From assembly GCF_013112245.1 (NCBI RefSeq), contig NZ_WVRN01000001.1, forward strand, positions 1,678,501 to 1,742,500: a stretch of DNA of 64,000 nt, written 5' to 3'. Made by a program: the position numbers and the translations under genes. The notes under the pieces were generated by a model. It was not told where the DNA came from and made no database searches. It saw nothing but the letters and a program-made list of their open reading frames with translations. Below are positions 44,658 to 53,279 of this stretch, one piece after another. This DNA is from Ruegeria sp. HKCCD4315. GTDB taxonomy: Bacteria; Pseudomonadota; Alphaproteobacteria; Rhodobacterales; Rhodobacteraceae. Position 1 is the first letter of the stretch. The number at the start of each line of letters is the position of its first letter.

Positions 44658-46157
44658 ATGCAAGACTTGACCCATTTTTTAAACGGCGAAATGGTTGCCG
44701 GAACATCCGGTCGTTTCGACGACGTTTACAACCCGGCAACCGGCGAAGTTCAGTACAAATGCCCAATGGCCAGCGCTGCAGAAACCACCGCAGCTATTGA
44801 AGCGGCGGCAGCGGCCCAGCCCGCATGGGGCGCGACCAACCCGCAAAAGCGTGCGCGTGTCATGATGGCCATGGTTGGCCTGATGAACCGCGACATGGAC
44901 AAGTTGGCAGAAGCGCTAAGCCGCGAGCATGGTAAAACCATCCCCGATGCCAAAGGCGACTTGCAGCGTGGTCTGGAAGTCATTGAATACTGCATCGGTG
45001 CGCCTCAGATGCTGAAAGGTGAATTCACTGACAGCGCAGGCCCCGGTATCGACATGTACTCGATGCGTCAGCCTCTGGGCGTTGTTGGTTCGATCATGCC
45101 GTTCAACTTCCCTGCCATGATGCCGCTGTGGCACGTAGGCCCGGCGCTTGCGTGTGGCAACGCGGTGGTTCTGAAACCGTCCGAGCGTGACCCGTCTGTT
45201 CCGCTGATGCTGGCTGAACTCTTCATCGAAGCTGGTCTGCCCAAGGGGGTGTTCCAGGTCGTGAACGGCGACAAAGAAGCTGTTGACACGATCCTCGACA
45301 GCGAAATCATTCAGGGCGTCAGCTTTGTGGGTTCGACGCCGATTGCGCAATATATCTACAGCCGCGCAACCGCCAACGGCAAACGCGCCCAGTGCTTCGG
45401 CGGCGCCAAGAACCACATGATCGTCATGCCCGACGCTGACTTGGATCAGGCAGCCGATGCGTTGGTCGGCGCCGGATTTGGCGCAGCCGGCGAACGCTGC
45501 ATGGCAATCTCAGTCGCGGTTCCCGTTGGTGAAGAAACCGCTGACAAATTGATCGAAAAACTGATCCCGCGTGTCGAAAAGTTGAAAGTTGGTCCTTACA
45601 CTGCTGGTGATGATGTTGACATGGGCCCGGTTGTGACCGGAGCCGCCAAAGAACGTATCCTGGGTCTAATCAACTCGGGCGTAGAGCAAGGCGCAAAGCT
45701 GGTAGTCGACAACCGCGATTTCAGCCTGCAGGGTTACGAAGACGGCTTCTTTGTTGGCCCGCATCTGTTCGACCACGTCACCCCGGACATGAATATCTAC
45801 AAACAAGAGATCTTTGGCCCGGTCCTGTCCACCGTGCGTGCCGGTTCGTATGAAGAGGCTCTGAAATTGGCGATGGACCATGAATATGGCAACGGCACCG
45901 CAATCTTCACCCGTGACGGTGACACCGCGCGTGATTTTGCAAGCCGGATCAATATCGGCATGGTCGGTATCAACGTGCCGATCCCTGTTCCGCTGGCCTA
46001 TCATACCTTTGGTGGCTGGAAGAAATCGATGTTTGGTGACTTGAACCAGCACGGCCCTGACAGCTTCAAATTCTATACCCGCACCAAGACCGTCACGTCC
46101 CGTTGGCCGTCGGGCATCAAGGAAGGTGGCGAGTTCAACTTCAAAGCCATGGACTGA
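44658..46157 (+). CDS. mmsA: Methylmalonate-semialdehyde dehydrogenase (acylating)
   Basis: Last step of valine degradation (and of myo-inositol or thymine use): converts methylmalonate semialdehyde to propionyl-CoA with CoA and NAD. 499 residues, with FNFPAMMPLWH (near 149-159), GSTPIAQYIY, and the catalytic C281 in GERCMAIS, the family-specific form without the general-base Glu of most aldehyde dehydrogenases. Strong ribosome site CGGAGGAG before the ATG. Terminator follows. The acyl-CoA dehydrogenase, hydrolase and mmsB of the same pathway are 3.6 kb downstream. Confidence 0.95.
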   Translation: MQDLTHFLNGEMVAGTSGRFDDVYNPATGEVQYKCPMASAAETTAAIEAAAAAQPAWGATNPQKRARVMMAMVGLMNRDMDKLAEALSREHGKTIPDAKGDLQRGLEVIEYCIGAPQMLKGEFTDSAGPGIDMYSMRQPLGVVGSIMPFNFPAMMPLWHVGPALACGNAVVLKPSERDPSVPLMLAELFIEAGLPKGVFQVVNGDKEAVDTILDSEIIQGVSFVGSTPIAQYIYSRATANGKRAQCFGGAKNHMIVMPDADLDQAADALVGAGFGAAGERCMAISVAVPVGEETADKLIEKLIPRVEKLKVGPYTAGDDVDMGPVVTGAAKERILGLINSGVEQGAKLVVDNRDFSLQGYEDGFFVGPHLFDHVTPDMNIYKQEIFGPVLSTVRAGSYEEALKLAMDHEYGNGTAIFTRDGDTARDFASRINIGMVGINVPIPVPLAYHTFGGWKKSMFGDLNQHGPDSFKFYTRTKTVTSRWPSGIKEGGEFNFKAMD

Positions 46158-46180
46158 TCTGAACGTCCATTGAGTTTTCA

Positions 46181-46209
46181 AACCCGGCCCGATTGCGGGC
46201 CGGGTTTTT
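46181..46209 (+). terminator. Intrinsic terminator after mmsA
   Basis: AACCCGGCCC (46181-46190) pairs with GGGCCGGGTT (46197-46206), 6-base loop, then T-run. Perfect 10-base-pair stem. Confidence 0.92.
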
Positions 46210-46346
46210 GCATCTTTCCGCCGATAAACCGCTCTGCGTTCTCGCCATCACAAGAAATTCAGACATGGCCCACTGGAAAAATGCCTCGAAGACAAATATT
46301 TTGTCCGCCAAGTGTGTACCGAGCAATAAAATTATCGGAGGCAGTT

Positions 46347-46946
46347 TTGTCACATTCCCGTATGACCCGTCGTTCCGCCCTGTTGGGCGCAGCATCATTG
46401 GTGGCAACCCCTGCCCTTGTTCGGGCACAAAGCACCGATGCTTTCCCAGAAACGGAAGATGCCATCAGCACGCAATTGCCGGTACGCCGCAACGTGTCTT
46501 CCTTCTCGCAACAGAACTGGCAGGATCACTTTGATGAGCTTGGTGTGGGCTGCCTGTTGGCCGATATCACCAGCCGCGCTGTGCACTACTGGAGCCCGGA
46601 CGGAACTTACAAGCTTTACCCAAGTTCGGTCCCGATGAGTGAAGAGCTCACCAAACGCGGTTACACAAAAGTCGTACGCAAAACCGAATTCCCAAGCTGG
46701 ACACCAACGGCGTCCATGCGTGAGCGCGATCCCTCGTTGCCTGTACGGATGGAAGGTGGCGACCCTGGCAATCCATTGGGCACTCGCGCTATGTATCTGG
46801 GCTGGCCAGCTTATCTGGTCCACGGAACCCATGACACGCGCAAGATTGGCCGGCAGAGCTCGTCTGGATGTATCGGACTCTACAATCAGCACGTGGAAGA
46901 GCTGTATCCGCTGGTTCAGATTGGGACACAGGTGCGTCTGGTCTGA
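46347..46946 (+). CDS. L,D-transpeptidase (YkuD family), Tat-type signal
   Basis: A 199-residue periplasmic enzyme that forms 3-3 peptidoglycan or lipoprotein crosslinks. A twin-arginine-like signal MTRRSALLGAASLVATPALVRAQ is followed by the catalytic YkuD domain: HGTH near 170 and SSGCIG near 184, with the catalytic cysteine in GCIG; the usual GCIR arginine is Gly here. Start: TTG at 46347 with GGAGG 5 bases upstream; ATG at 46362 lies 20 bases from that site. It stands between two terminators, so it is a single-gene unit. Confidence 0.82.
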   Translation: MSHSRMTRRSALLGAASLVATPALVRAQSTDAFPETEDAISTQLPVRRNVSSFSQQNWQDHFDELGVGCLLADITSRAVHYWSPDGTYKLYPSSVPMSEELTKRGYTKVVRKTEFPSWTPTASMRERDPSLPVRMEGGDPGNPLGTRAMYLGWPAYLVHGTHDTRKIGRQSSSGCIGLYNQHVEELYPLVQIGTQVRLV

Positions 46947-46966
46947 TTTGCTAGTCGTAAAAAGCA

Positions 46967-46993
46967 AAAGCCCCGGTCAATCGCCGGGGCTTT
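46967..46993. terminator. Bidirectional hairpin between the L,D-transpeptidase and fasciclin genes
   Basis: AAAGCCCCGG (46967-46976) pairs with CCGGGGCTTT (46984-46993), 7-base loop. The stem is identical to that of the tkt terminator (38207-38232). Poly-T tracts are short on both sides (TTTGTTGTTT). Confidence 0.8.
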
Positions 46994-47012
46994 GTTGTTT
47001 TTGAACCGTGGT

Positions 47013-47489
47013 TTATTCCGGCAGGATAACTGCGTCGACCACGTGAATCACGCCGTTGCTTGCCTCAATATCGGCCTGCACAACCTTGGCATCATTCACT
47101 TTTACACCGTTTTTGGCGTTAACACTCAGCCGGTCACCCTGAACGGTCAGAACCTTGGCGCGCTTGCCAGCAATGTCGCCAGACATCACTTTGGCCGGCA
47201 CAACGTGATAAGTCAGGATCGATACAAGCTGATCTTTGTTCTCGGGCAGCAGCAGGGATTCCACCGTACCCTCGGGCAAAGCGGCGAACGCCTCGTCAGT
47301 TGGGGCAAAAACGGTGAATGGGCCATCGCCCTTCAACGTGTCAACCAGACCAGCGGCCTGAACGGCAGCAACCAAAGTGTTGAACGATCCGGCGGCAACG
47401 GCCGTGTCGACAATATCAGCGGCCTGCGCCTTAAGCGGCATGGCAAATGCAAGTGCGGCGGCTGCGCCCATGAATGTGCGACGGAACAT
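47013..47489 (-). CDS. Secreted fasciclin-domain protein
   Basis: A 158-residue periplasmic or secreted protein. Signal peptide 1-23 (LKAQA-AD); then one FAS1 domain: [20 protein letters not shown] (near 58-77), [14 protein letters not shown], and the closing strand [14 protein letters not shown]. Fasciclin domains bind other proteins or sugars at the cell surface; the specific role here is unknown. It sits alone. Confidence 0.93.
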   Translation of the reverse strand: MFRRTFMGAAAALAFAMPLKAQAADIVDTAVAAGSFNTLVAAVQAAGLVDTLKGDGPFTVFAPTDEAFAALPEGTVESLLLPENKDQLVSILTYHVVPAKVMSGDIAGKRAKVLTVQGDRLSVNAKNGVKVNDAKVVQADIEASNGVIHVVDAVILPE

Positions 47490-47560
47490 AGCTGTCTTCT
47501 CCTCTCCAGCGTGTTATGGAAAGGGGTACGGACCTTTTGCCGCAGCGGATCACTCTGAAA

Positions 47561-48412
47561 TCATTTTTCTTTGAGTTGCACCCAGATGCTCTGTGCTCGT
47601 CCTTCAGTCAGAAACGGTAAGGCGGCAACGGCATCCGGGCGTTCCTGTTGAAGGTAATACCCCGGCCAAAGCATTGAATACGCACCAGATTGCAGCAACG
47701 CGTGCAACATGTACTGCTCTCCCCAACCGGGGCAATCATAGAAGAAACGTTTGGGATATTCGTAGGGTAAAAAAACATCGTGCACATGAATGACCACGCC
47801 GGGTTTCAACGCCGGAATGATGCGGCAGAACAGATGGGCGACGTCATTGCTCATCCGTACAACGTGGCTTGAATCGATGAACAGAACGTCTCCGGCTTCA
47901 AGCTCGGCAAAAAGCGACGGGTCAACTTCTTCAAGACGTTTTTGTTCGAAGTGGTCCACGACATGCGCAATGTCGGCCCGCGGGTATGGGTCAATGGCAG
48001 TGATCCTGGTGTCCAACCCGCCGTCAATAATCGCTTGCCTAGTCACGCGGGTTGAGTTCCCGCACCCCACCTCGATCACGCGCTTGGGCTGAAAGCGGCG
48101 GATCATCAGATACAACGCATCTGCATCCGGGCTGTCGTAGTAGCCATTGCCTGTGCGATAGCCAGTCTGATTGCGCGCCGGGTCTTGCAACGCCTGCAGA
48201 TCCGCCTTGTGACGATCATATTCCGCCACCAGTTGTTCGACATCGAAACCTTCCATACCCGGAGATAATGCGTAGGCCGGGCGTGTCAGCCCTCCGGCAG
48301 CTTCAAAAGCCTCAAGCCGCGCGCGTTCATCCTGTTCGGTAACCTTGTCGATCAGCCTCACCCCCAACTCGTCCAGAGCGGCGTTAATCTTTGGGAATTT
48401 TCTGGGTTTCAC
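47561..48412 (-). CDS. Class I SAM-dependent methyltransferase (Methyltransf_24 type)
   Basis: A 283-residue protein with the SAM motif VIEVGCGNSTRV (near 113-124), and ITAIDPYPRADI as motif II. The pattern VVIHVHDVFLPYEYP after the core resembles sugar- or cell-wall-modifying methyltransferases of the Methyltransf_24 type. Substrate unknown. I prefer the GTG at 48412, 8 bases from GGAG, since the frame upstream is Cys/Pro-rich and unlike the family; the next ATG upstream is at 48520. Divergent from the carboxylate-amine ligase. Confidence 0.72.
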   Translation of the reverse strand: MKPRKFPKINAALDELGVRLIDKVTEQDERARLEAFEAAGGLTRPAYALSPGMEGFDVEQLVAEYDRHKADLQALQDPARNQTGYRTGNGYYDSPDADALYLMIRRFQPKRVIEVGCGNSTRVTRQAIIDGGLDTRITAIDPYPRADIAHVVDHFEQKRLEEVDPSLFAELEAGDVLFIDSSHVVRMSNDVAHLFCRIIPALKPGVVIHVHDVFLPYEYPKRFFYDCPGWGEQYMLHALLQSGAYSMLWPGYYLQQERPDAVAALPFLTEGRAQSIWVQLKEK

Positions 48413-48549
48413 GGCGATGGCTCCACGGTTTGTGCTGATCCGTTCCTTACAATTGCCGCCCGTACCAGTGCAAGGACAAGCCGGGCAAACCCTTGGCAAA
48501 AGGCAAATTTCCGTATTCACTGGATCGCACGACAGACAAAGGGGTCGCC

Positions 48550-49665
48550 ATGCAGCAGGAATTCACACTGGGCATTGAAGAAGAGTACCTTCTTGTGGAT
48601 CGCGACAGCCTGCAATTGTCCGAAGCGCCCGAAGCGCTGATGGAGGCCTGTCAAAACGATTTCGAAGGTCAGGTGAGCCCCGAGTTCCTGCAATGTCAGA
48701 TTGAAGTCGGAACGCGCCCACACACAACCATCGCCTCGGCGCGGGAAGACCTCAAACGCCTGAGATCTTGCGTGTCAAAACGGGCTGCTGACTACAATCT
48801 GTCCCCCATCGCTGTGTCCTGTCACCCCTTTGCCAACTGGAAGGATCAACACCACACCCGTAAGGAACGGTATGACGCGCTGCAACACGCGTTAGGAGGC
48901 GTGGCGCGTCGCATGTTGATCTGCGGGATGCATGTGCATGTGGGGGTCGAAGACCCTGCCCTGCGCGCCGATCTGATGCCGCAGCTGTCTTACTTTTTGC
49001 CGCATCTTCTGGCCCTATCCACATCGTCTCCCTTTTGGAGCGGCGAGGATACCGGCCTATCCTCATACCGCTTGACCGTGTTCGACAACCTGCCCCGAAC
49101 CGGCCTGCCCCCAGTTTTTGGCAGTTGGGCCGAGTATGAGCGCACCACAGGTATACTTGTCGAACTGGGCGTAATCGAGGACACGACCAAAATCTGGTGG
49201 GACCTGCGCCCGTCGCATCGCTTCCCCACGCTCGAAACCCGGATCATGGATGTACAGCCCCGACTGGAACACACGCTGTCCTTGGCGGCCCTCGTTCAGG
49301 CACTGACCCGAATGCTGTGCCGACTAAAAGACCGTAACTTGCGCTGGCGGCAATATGATCGCTTCCTGATCGGAGAAAACCGCTGGCGCGCGCAAAGATA
49401 TGGCGTGGGCGAAGGGCTGATTGACTTTGGCGACCGCTCAGTCAAACCGATGTCCGAACTGATTGGCGACCTGATGGGGTTGTTGGCCGAAGATACCGAA
49501 GCGCTTGGCACGATGACCGAACTGGCGCGTCTACGGCAGATTGCTGAAAACGGCACCTCAGCCACCCGTCAACGCCGGGTTCACGCCGAGGCTGTCGCGC
49601 GCGGAGACGACCCCGGGCAAGCCGTCGTGCGTCACCTGATCGAGGAATTTCACGCGGATCTCTAG
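48550..49665 (+). CDS. Carboxylate-amine ligase, GCS2/YbdK family
   Basis: A 371-residue ATP-dependent ligase of the glutamate-cysteine ligase 2 family. [13 protein letters not shown] (5-17) holds the conserved metal-binding Glu residues; [13 protein letters not shown] and [11 protein letters not shown] are also diagnostic; ETRIMDVQP near 236. Members of this group make gamma-glutamylcysteine or related dipeptides weakly; the real substrate is uncertain. ATG at 48550 chosen because the family starts here; an ATG at 48493 lies further upstream. Confidence 0.9.
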   Translation: MQQEFTLGIEEEYLLVDRDSLQLSEAPEALMEACQNDFEGQVSPEFLQCQIEVGTRPHTTIASAREDLKRLRSCVSKRAADYNLSPIAVSCHPFANWKDQHHTRKERYDALQHALGGVARRMLICGMHVHVGVEDPALRADLMPQLSYFLPHLLALSTSSPFWSGEDTGLSSYRLTVFDNLPRTGLPPVFGSWAEYERTTGILVELGVIEDTTKIWWDLRPSHRFPTLETRIMDVQPRLEHTLSLAALVQALTRMLCRLKDRNLRWRQYDRFLIGENRWRAQRYGVGEGLIDFGDRSVKPMSELIGDLMGLLAEDTEALGTMTELARLRQIAENGTSATRQRRVHAEAVARGDDPGQAVVRHLIEEFHADL

Positions 49666-49767
49666 GCTGCTCCGCCCTCTTCGCGACCCATTGTTGAGCC
49701 TGCAAAATTTCTGTAAGAATTCGGAAATAAACAACCGTTCAATTCATTGCCGACGGGAGGGAACGCC

Positions 49768-50910
49768 ATGGATTTCGCACTCAGCGAGGAACAGACAGCC
49801 ATTTTCGACATGGCCTACGCGTTTGGGCAGGAAAATATCGCACCCTTTGCTCGGCAGTGGGAATCCGATGGCACCATTCCAAAAACCTTGTGGCCACAGA
49901 TCGGCGAGCTTGGCTTTGGGGCTTTGTATGTATCCGAGGACAGCGGCGGTTCGAACCTGACCCGCCTGGATGCCACCTTGGTATTCGAGGCGTTGTCGAT
50001 GGCCTGCCCTTCGGTCGCAGCGTTCCTGTCGATCCACAACATGTGTGCCAAGATGTTGGACAACTTCGCGGATGATGACCTGAAGGCACGTATCATGCCC
50101 GATGTTCTCAGCCTCAATACGGTGCTGAGCTATTGCCTAACCGAACCCGGTTCCGGCTCTGATGCGGCGGCCTTGAAGACACGCGCTGAGCGTACGAACG
50201 AAGGCTATACGTTGAACGGCACCAAGGCGTTCATCTCAGGCGGCGGATATTCCGACGCCTATGTCTGCATGGTGCGTACCGGCCAAGATGGCCCCAAGGG
50301 CATTTCCACCGTTTATATTGAGGACGGCACACCCGGACTTAGTTTTGGAGCACTGGAGGAGAAAATGGGCTGGAAAAGTCAGCCCACCGCGCAGGTGCAG
50401 TTCGACGATTGCAAAATCCCGGCTGGCAACCTTGTCGGCACCGAAGGCGACGGGTTCAAATATGCTATGATGGGCCTCGACGGCGGGCGACTGAACATTG
50501 CGGCCTGTTCGCTTGGTGCCGCTCAGGCCGGTTTGGATATGACGTTGCAATACATGTCTGAACGCAAGGCGTTTGGGCAATCCATTGATCAGTTTCAGGC
50601 CCTTCAGTTCCGACTGGCGGATATGGAGATTGAATTGCAAGCAGCACGGACCTTTCTGCGTCAAGCTGCTTGGAAACTAGATAACGGCGCGCCCGACGCC
50701 ACGAAATTCTGCGCCATGGCCAAGAAGTTCGTAACCGAAACTGGATCGAAAGTGGTAGATCAGTGCCTGCAACTGCATGGTGGTTACGGATATCTTGCCG
50801 ATTACGGCATCGAAAAGCTTGTGCGCGATCTTCGAGTTCATCAGATACTGGAAGGCACGAATGAGATCATGCGCTTGATCGTATCACGCCAGATGCTTGC
50901 CAACCGCTGA
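49768..50910 (+). CDS. Acyl-CoA dehydrogenase, isobutyryl-CoA type
   Basis: FAD flavoprotein of 380 residues. Short-chain branched acyl-CoA dehydrogenase features: YCLTEPGSGSDAAAL (FAD contact, near 126-140), KAFISGGGYSDAYVCMVRT, and the catalytic Glu in LEGTNEIMRL near 366. Followed by a 3-hydroxyisobutyryl-CoA hydrolase 7 bases on, then mmsB, so isobutyryl-CoA to methacrylyl-CoA (valine pathway) is the natural assignment, by context. GGGAGG lies 7 bases before the ATG. Confidence 0.92.
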   Translation: MDFALSEEQTAIFDMAYAFGQENIAPFARQWESDGTIPKTLWPQIGELGFGALYVSEDSGGSNLTRLDATLVFEALSMACPSVAAFLSIHNMCAKMLDNFADDDLKARIMPDVLSLNTVLSYCLTEPGSGSDAAALKTRAERTNEGYTLNGTKAFISGGGYSDAYVCMVRTGQDGPKGISTVYIEDGTPGLSFGALEEKMGWKSQPTAQVQFDDCKIPAGNLVGTEGDGFKYAMMGLDGGRLNIAACSLGAAQAGLDMTLQYMSERKAFGQSIDQFQALQFRLADMEIELQAARTFLRQAAWKLDNGAPDATKFCAMAKKFVTETGSKVVDQCLQLHGGYGYLADYGIEKLVRDLRVHQILEGTNEIMRLIVSRQMLANR

Positions 50911-50917
50911 GGCCCCA

Positions 50918-51958
50918 ATGTCAGACATCGAAATCCGCACCACAGGACGTGCCGGACGCATCACCCTGACCCGTCCACATGCTCTGAACGCACTGAGTTA
51001 CGAGATGTGCATGGCGATCGACACGGCGATGCGCAACTGGCGCGAAGACGATGCCGTTGACCTGATTATTCTGGACGCCGAAGGGGAAAAAGCCTTCTGC
51101 GCGGGCGGTGACATTGCCGAGCTTTATGACACCGGCACCAAGGGCGATTACGCCTACGGACAGACATTCTGGCGCGACGAATACCGCCTGAATGCGATGA
51201 TCTTTGAATACCCCAAGCCGGTCGTCAGCTTTCTTCAGGGCTTTACCATGGGCGGCGGTGTCGGCATTGGGTGCCACGGAAGCCACCGCGTTGTCGGGGA
51301 AAGTTCAAAGATCTCCATGCCCGAATGCTCGATTGGCCTGGTGCCGGATGTGGGCGGATCGCTGATGCTGGCGCTCGCCCCCGGTCGGTTGGGCGAGTTT
51401 TTGGGAACGACTGGGTTCCGAATGGGCCCTGCGGATGCAATTCTGGCAGGGTTCGCGGACCATTACATCCCTCAATCACACTGGTCCGATTTGATTGAGA
51501 TGCTTGAGGCCTCTGGCGACGCAGGGCTGATTTCGCAACATGCCGAAACACCACCCGCCGGAGAACTGGCCGGGTTGCAGGCCGACATTGATCAGTATTT
51601 CTCGGGCGAAACATTAGGCGACATCGTGACAAGCCTGCGCAACAGTGAGCAGGCGTTTTCACAGAAAACCCTGTCGACGCTGGGAAAAAACGCCCCCCTT
51701 TCCACGGCTTGTACGGTTGAAATGCTGCACCGTCTGCGCGGCCCCGCTTTGTCCATACGACGCGCCCTGGAGTTGGAATACCGTTTCACCCACCGGTCGA
51801 TGGAACATGGTGACTTTCTAGAAGGTATTCGCGCGCAAATCATCGATAAAGACCGCAGCCCGAACTGGCAGTTTCCCGATATGAACGTCCCTTTGACGGC
51901 CGTTTCGAAAATGCTTCAACCACTGGGCGCGGATACCCTGACTTTTGAGGAGGACTAA
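50918..51958 (+). CDS. 3-Hydroxyisobutyryl-CoA hydrolase (ECH_2 family)
   Basis: Crotonase-fold hydrolase of 346 residues that frees 3-hydroxyisobutyrate in valine breakdown. The ECH_2 pattern is clear: RPHALNALSYEMC (near 19-31), AFCAGGDIAELYD (near 56-68), GGGVGIGCHG and MPECSIGLVPDVGGS near 138-152, with the Glu of PEC and the final Asp of VPDVGG as catalytic residues. Linked to the acyl-CoA dehydrogenase (7 bases) and mmsB (3 bases). Confidence 0.92.
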   Translation: MSDIEIRTTGRAGRITLTRPHALNALSYEMCMAIDTAMRNWREDDAVDLIILDAEGEKAFCAGGDIAELYDTGTKGDYAYGQTFWRDEYRLNAMIFEYPKPVVSFLQGFTMGGGVGIGCHGSHRVVGESSKISMPECSIGLVPDVGGSLMLALAPGRLGEFLGTTGFRMGPADAILAGFADHYIPQSHWSDLIEMLEASGDAGLISQHAETPPAGELAGLQADIDQYFSGETLGDIVTSLRNSEQAFSQKTLSTLGKNAPLSTACTVEMLHRLRGPALSIRRALELEYRFTHRSMEHGDFLEGIRAQIIDKDRSPNWQFPDMNVPLTAVSKMLQPLGADTLTFEED

Positions 51959-51961
51959 AAG

Positions 51962-52837
51962 ATGCAAATCGGTTTCATTGGGCTGGGAAATATGGGCGCG
52001 CCCATGGCGGCCAACCTGGCAAAGGCCGGGCATCAGGTTCTGGGGTTTGATACCGCAGGCGTCAATGTAGAGGGTGTCACCCACGTCGAAACGGCGTCTG
52101 ACGCGGTCGTGGGTGCTGATGCGGTCATCACCATGCTGCCAAACGGTGCTATTCTAAGGGCCGTTGCGGATCAGGTCATTCCTGCCATGTCGAAAGGGGC
52201 TGTGTTAATCGACTGCTCGACAGTTGACGTGGACAGCGCGCGTGCGGTTGCGGATCAGGCTATGGGAGCCGGACTTTTGTCCGTGGATGCGCCAGTTTCC
52301 GGCGGTATCGGCGGTGCGGCGGCAGGTACGCTGACGTTCATGGCCGGCGGATCGGAAGACGCATTCTCAAAAGCTGCCCCCCTGTTCGAGATCATGGGGC
52401 AAAAAGCGGTTCACTGCGGCGAATCCGGGGCCGGACAAGCCGCCAAGATCTGCAACAACATGATCCTTGGCGTCACCATGATTGCCACCTGCGAGGCTTT
52501 TGCACTGGCAGACAAACTGGGACTGGACCGTCAAAAGATGTTCGACGTGGTCAGCACGTCGTCAGGCTATAGCTGGACGATGAACGCCTATTGCCCCGCC
52601 CCCGGCGTTGGCCCGCAAAGCCCTGCTGACAATGACTACACGCCTGGATTCGCTGCCGAGCTCATGCTGAAAGACCTCCGTCTCAGCCAGCAAGCAGCAG
52701 ACAGCGCTGATGCGGATACACCGATGGGTCAAATCGCGACTGCCCTGTACGAACAATTTGTTGAAAATGAAGACGGATTGGGCCGGGATTTCAGCGCGAT
52801 GCTACCACGTTTTGAAAAACGTGGGCGCGAAGAGTAA
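51962..52837 (+). CDS. mmsB: 3-Hydroxyisobutyrate dehydrogenase
   Basis: NAD-dependent oxidation of 3-hydroxyisobutyrate to methylmalonate semialdehyde, which mmsA then uses. 291 residues; GFIGLGNMGAPMA (4-16) is the Rossmann motif, VDAPVSGGIGGAAAGTLTF the substrate-binding signature, and GQAAKICNNM carries the catalytic Lys. Last of the three-gene unit; the next gene is separate. Confidence 0.95.
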   Translation: MQIGFIGLGNMGAPMAANLAKAGHQVLGFDTAGVNVEGVTHVETASDAVVGADAVITMLPNGAILRAVADQVIPAMSKGAVLIDCSTVDVDSARAVADQAMGAGLLSVDAPVSGGIGGAAAGTLTFMAGGSEDAFSKAAPLFEIMGQKAVHCGESGAGQAAKICNNMILGVTMIATCEAFALADKLGLDRQKMFDVVSTSSGYSWTMNAYCPAPGVGPQSPADNDYTPGFAAELMLKDLRLSQQAADSADADTPMGQIATALYEQFVENEDGLGRDFSAMLPRFEKRGREE

Positions 52838-52939
52838 CGTCGGCGGCCTTTTGCCCAGCCGTTTGACAGACAGGCGGCAGGAGGCCATCTAACCGTCATG
52901 TTCCAAGGCGTCTTCAGCCTGTTCGCAAAGGAAAGCGGC

Positions 52940-53263
52940 ATGACACAATCCCTGGTGACAATTGCGATGCTTGCGGTCATGGCGCTTGCCCCAGTTACAG
53001 CCATGGCCAAAAACAAAAACGGACATTGCCCACCGGGTTTAGCCAAGAAATCTGTTCCTTGCGTGCCTCCTGGGCAGGCAAAAAAGATTTATAGAAACGG
53101 TGATTTCATCCGAAACGATTATCGTTGGGTCGACAATCCCTATCGCTATGGGCTGAACCGAAACTATTCCTACATCCGCGCTGGCGACTATGTGTACCGG
53201 GTCGATCCCGATACACGTAAAGTGCTGAACCTGATCGGTGCGGTCGCCGATATTCTGAACTGA
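52940..53263 (+). CDS. Small secreted protein, RcnB-like
   Basis: A 107-residue protein with a signal peptide (1-22, VTAMA-KN). Mature part: CPPGLAKKSVPCVPPGQAKK (two cysteines), then NDYRWVDNPYRYGLNRNYSYIRAGDYVYRVDPDTRKVLNLIGAVADILN, a beta-rich end resembling the RcnB-type YxV/YRVD...VL pattern. Function not known. ATG at 52940 has AAAGGA upstream and the signal sequence follows; an ATG at 52898 is less likely. Convergent with uvrA. Confidence 0.65.
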   Translation: MTQSLVTIAMLAVMALAPVTAMAKNKNGHCPPGLAKKSVPCVPPGQAKKIYRNGDFIRNDYRWVDNPYRYGLNRNYSYIRAGDYVYRVDPDTRKVLNLIGAVADILN

Positions 53264-53279
53264 GCTGGCGTCGCTGCAG

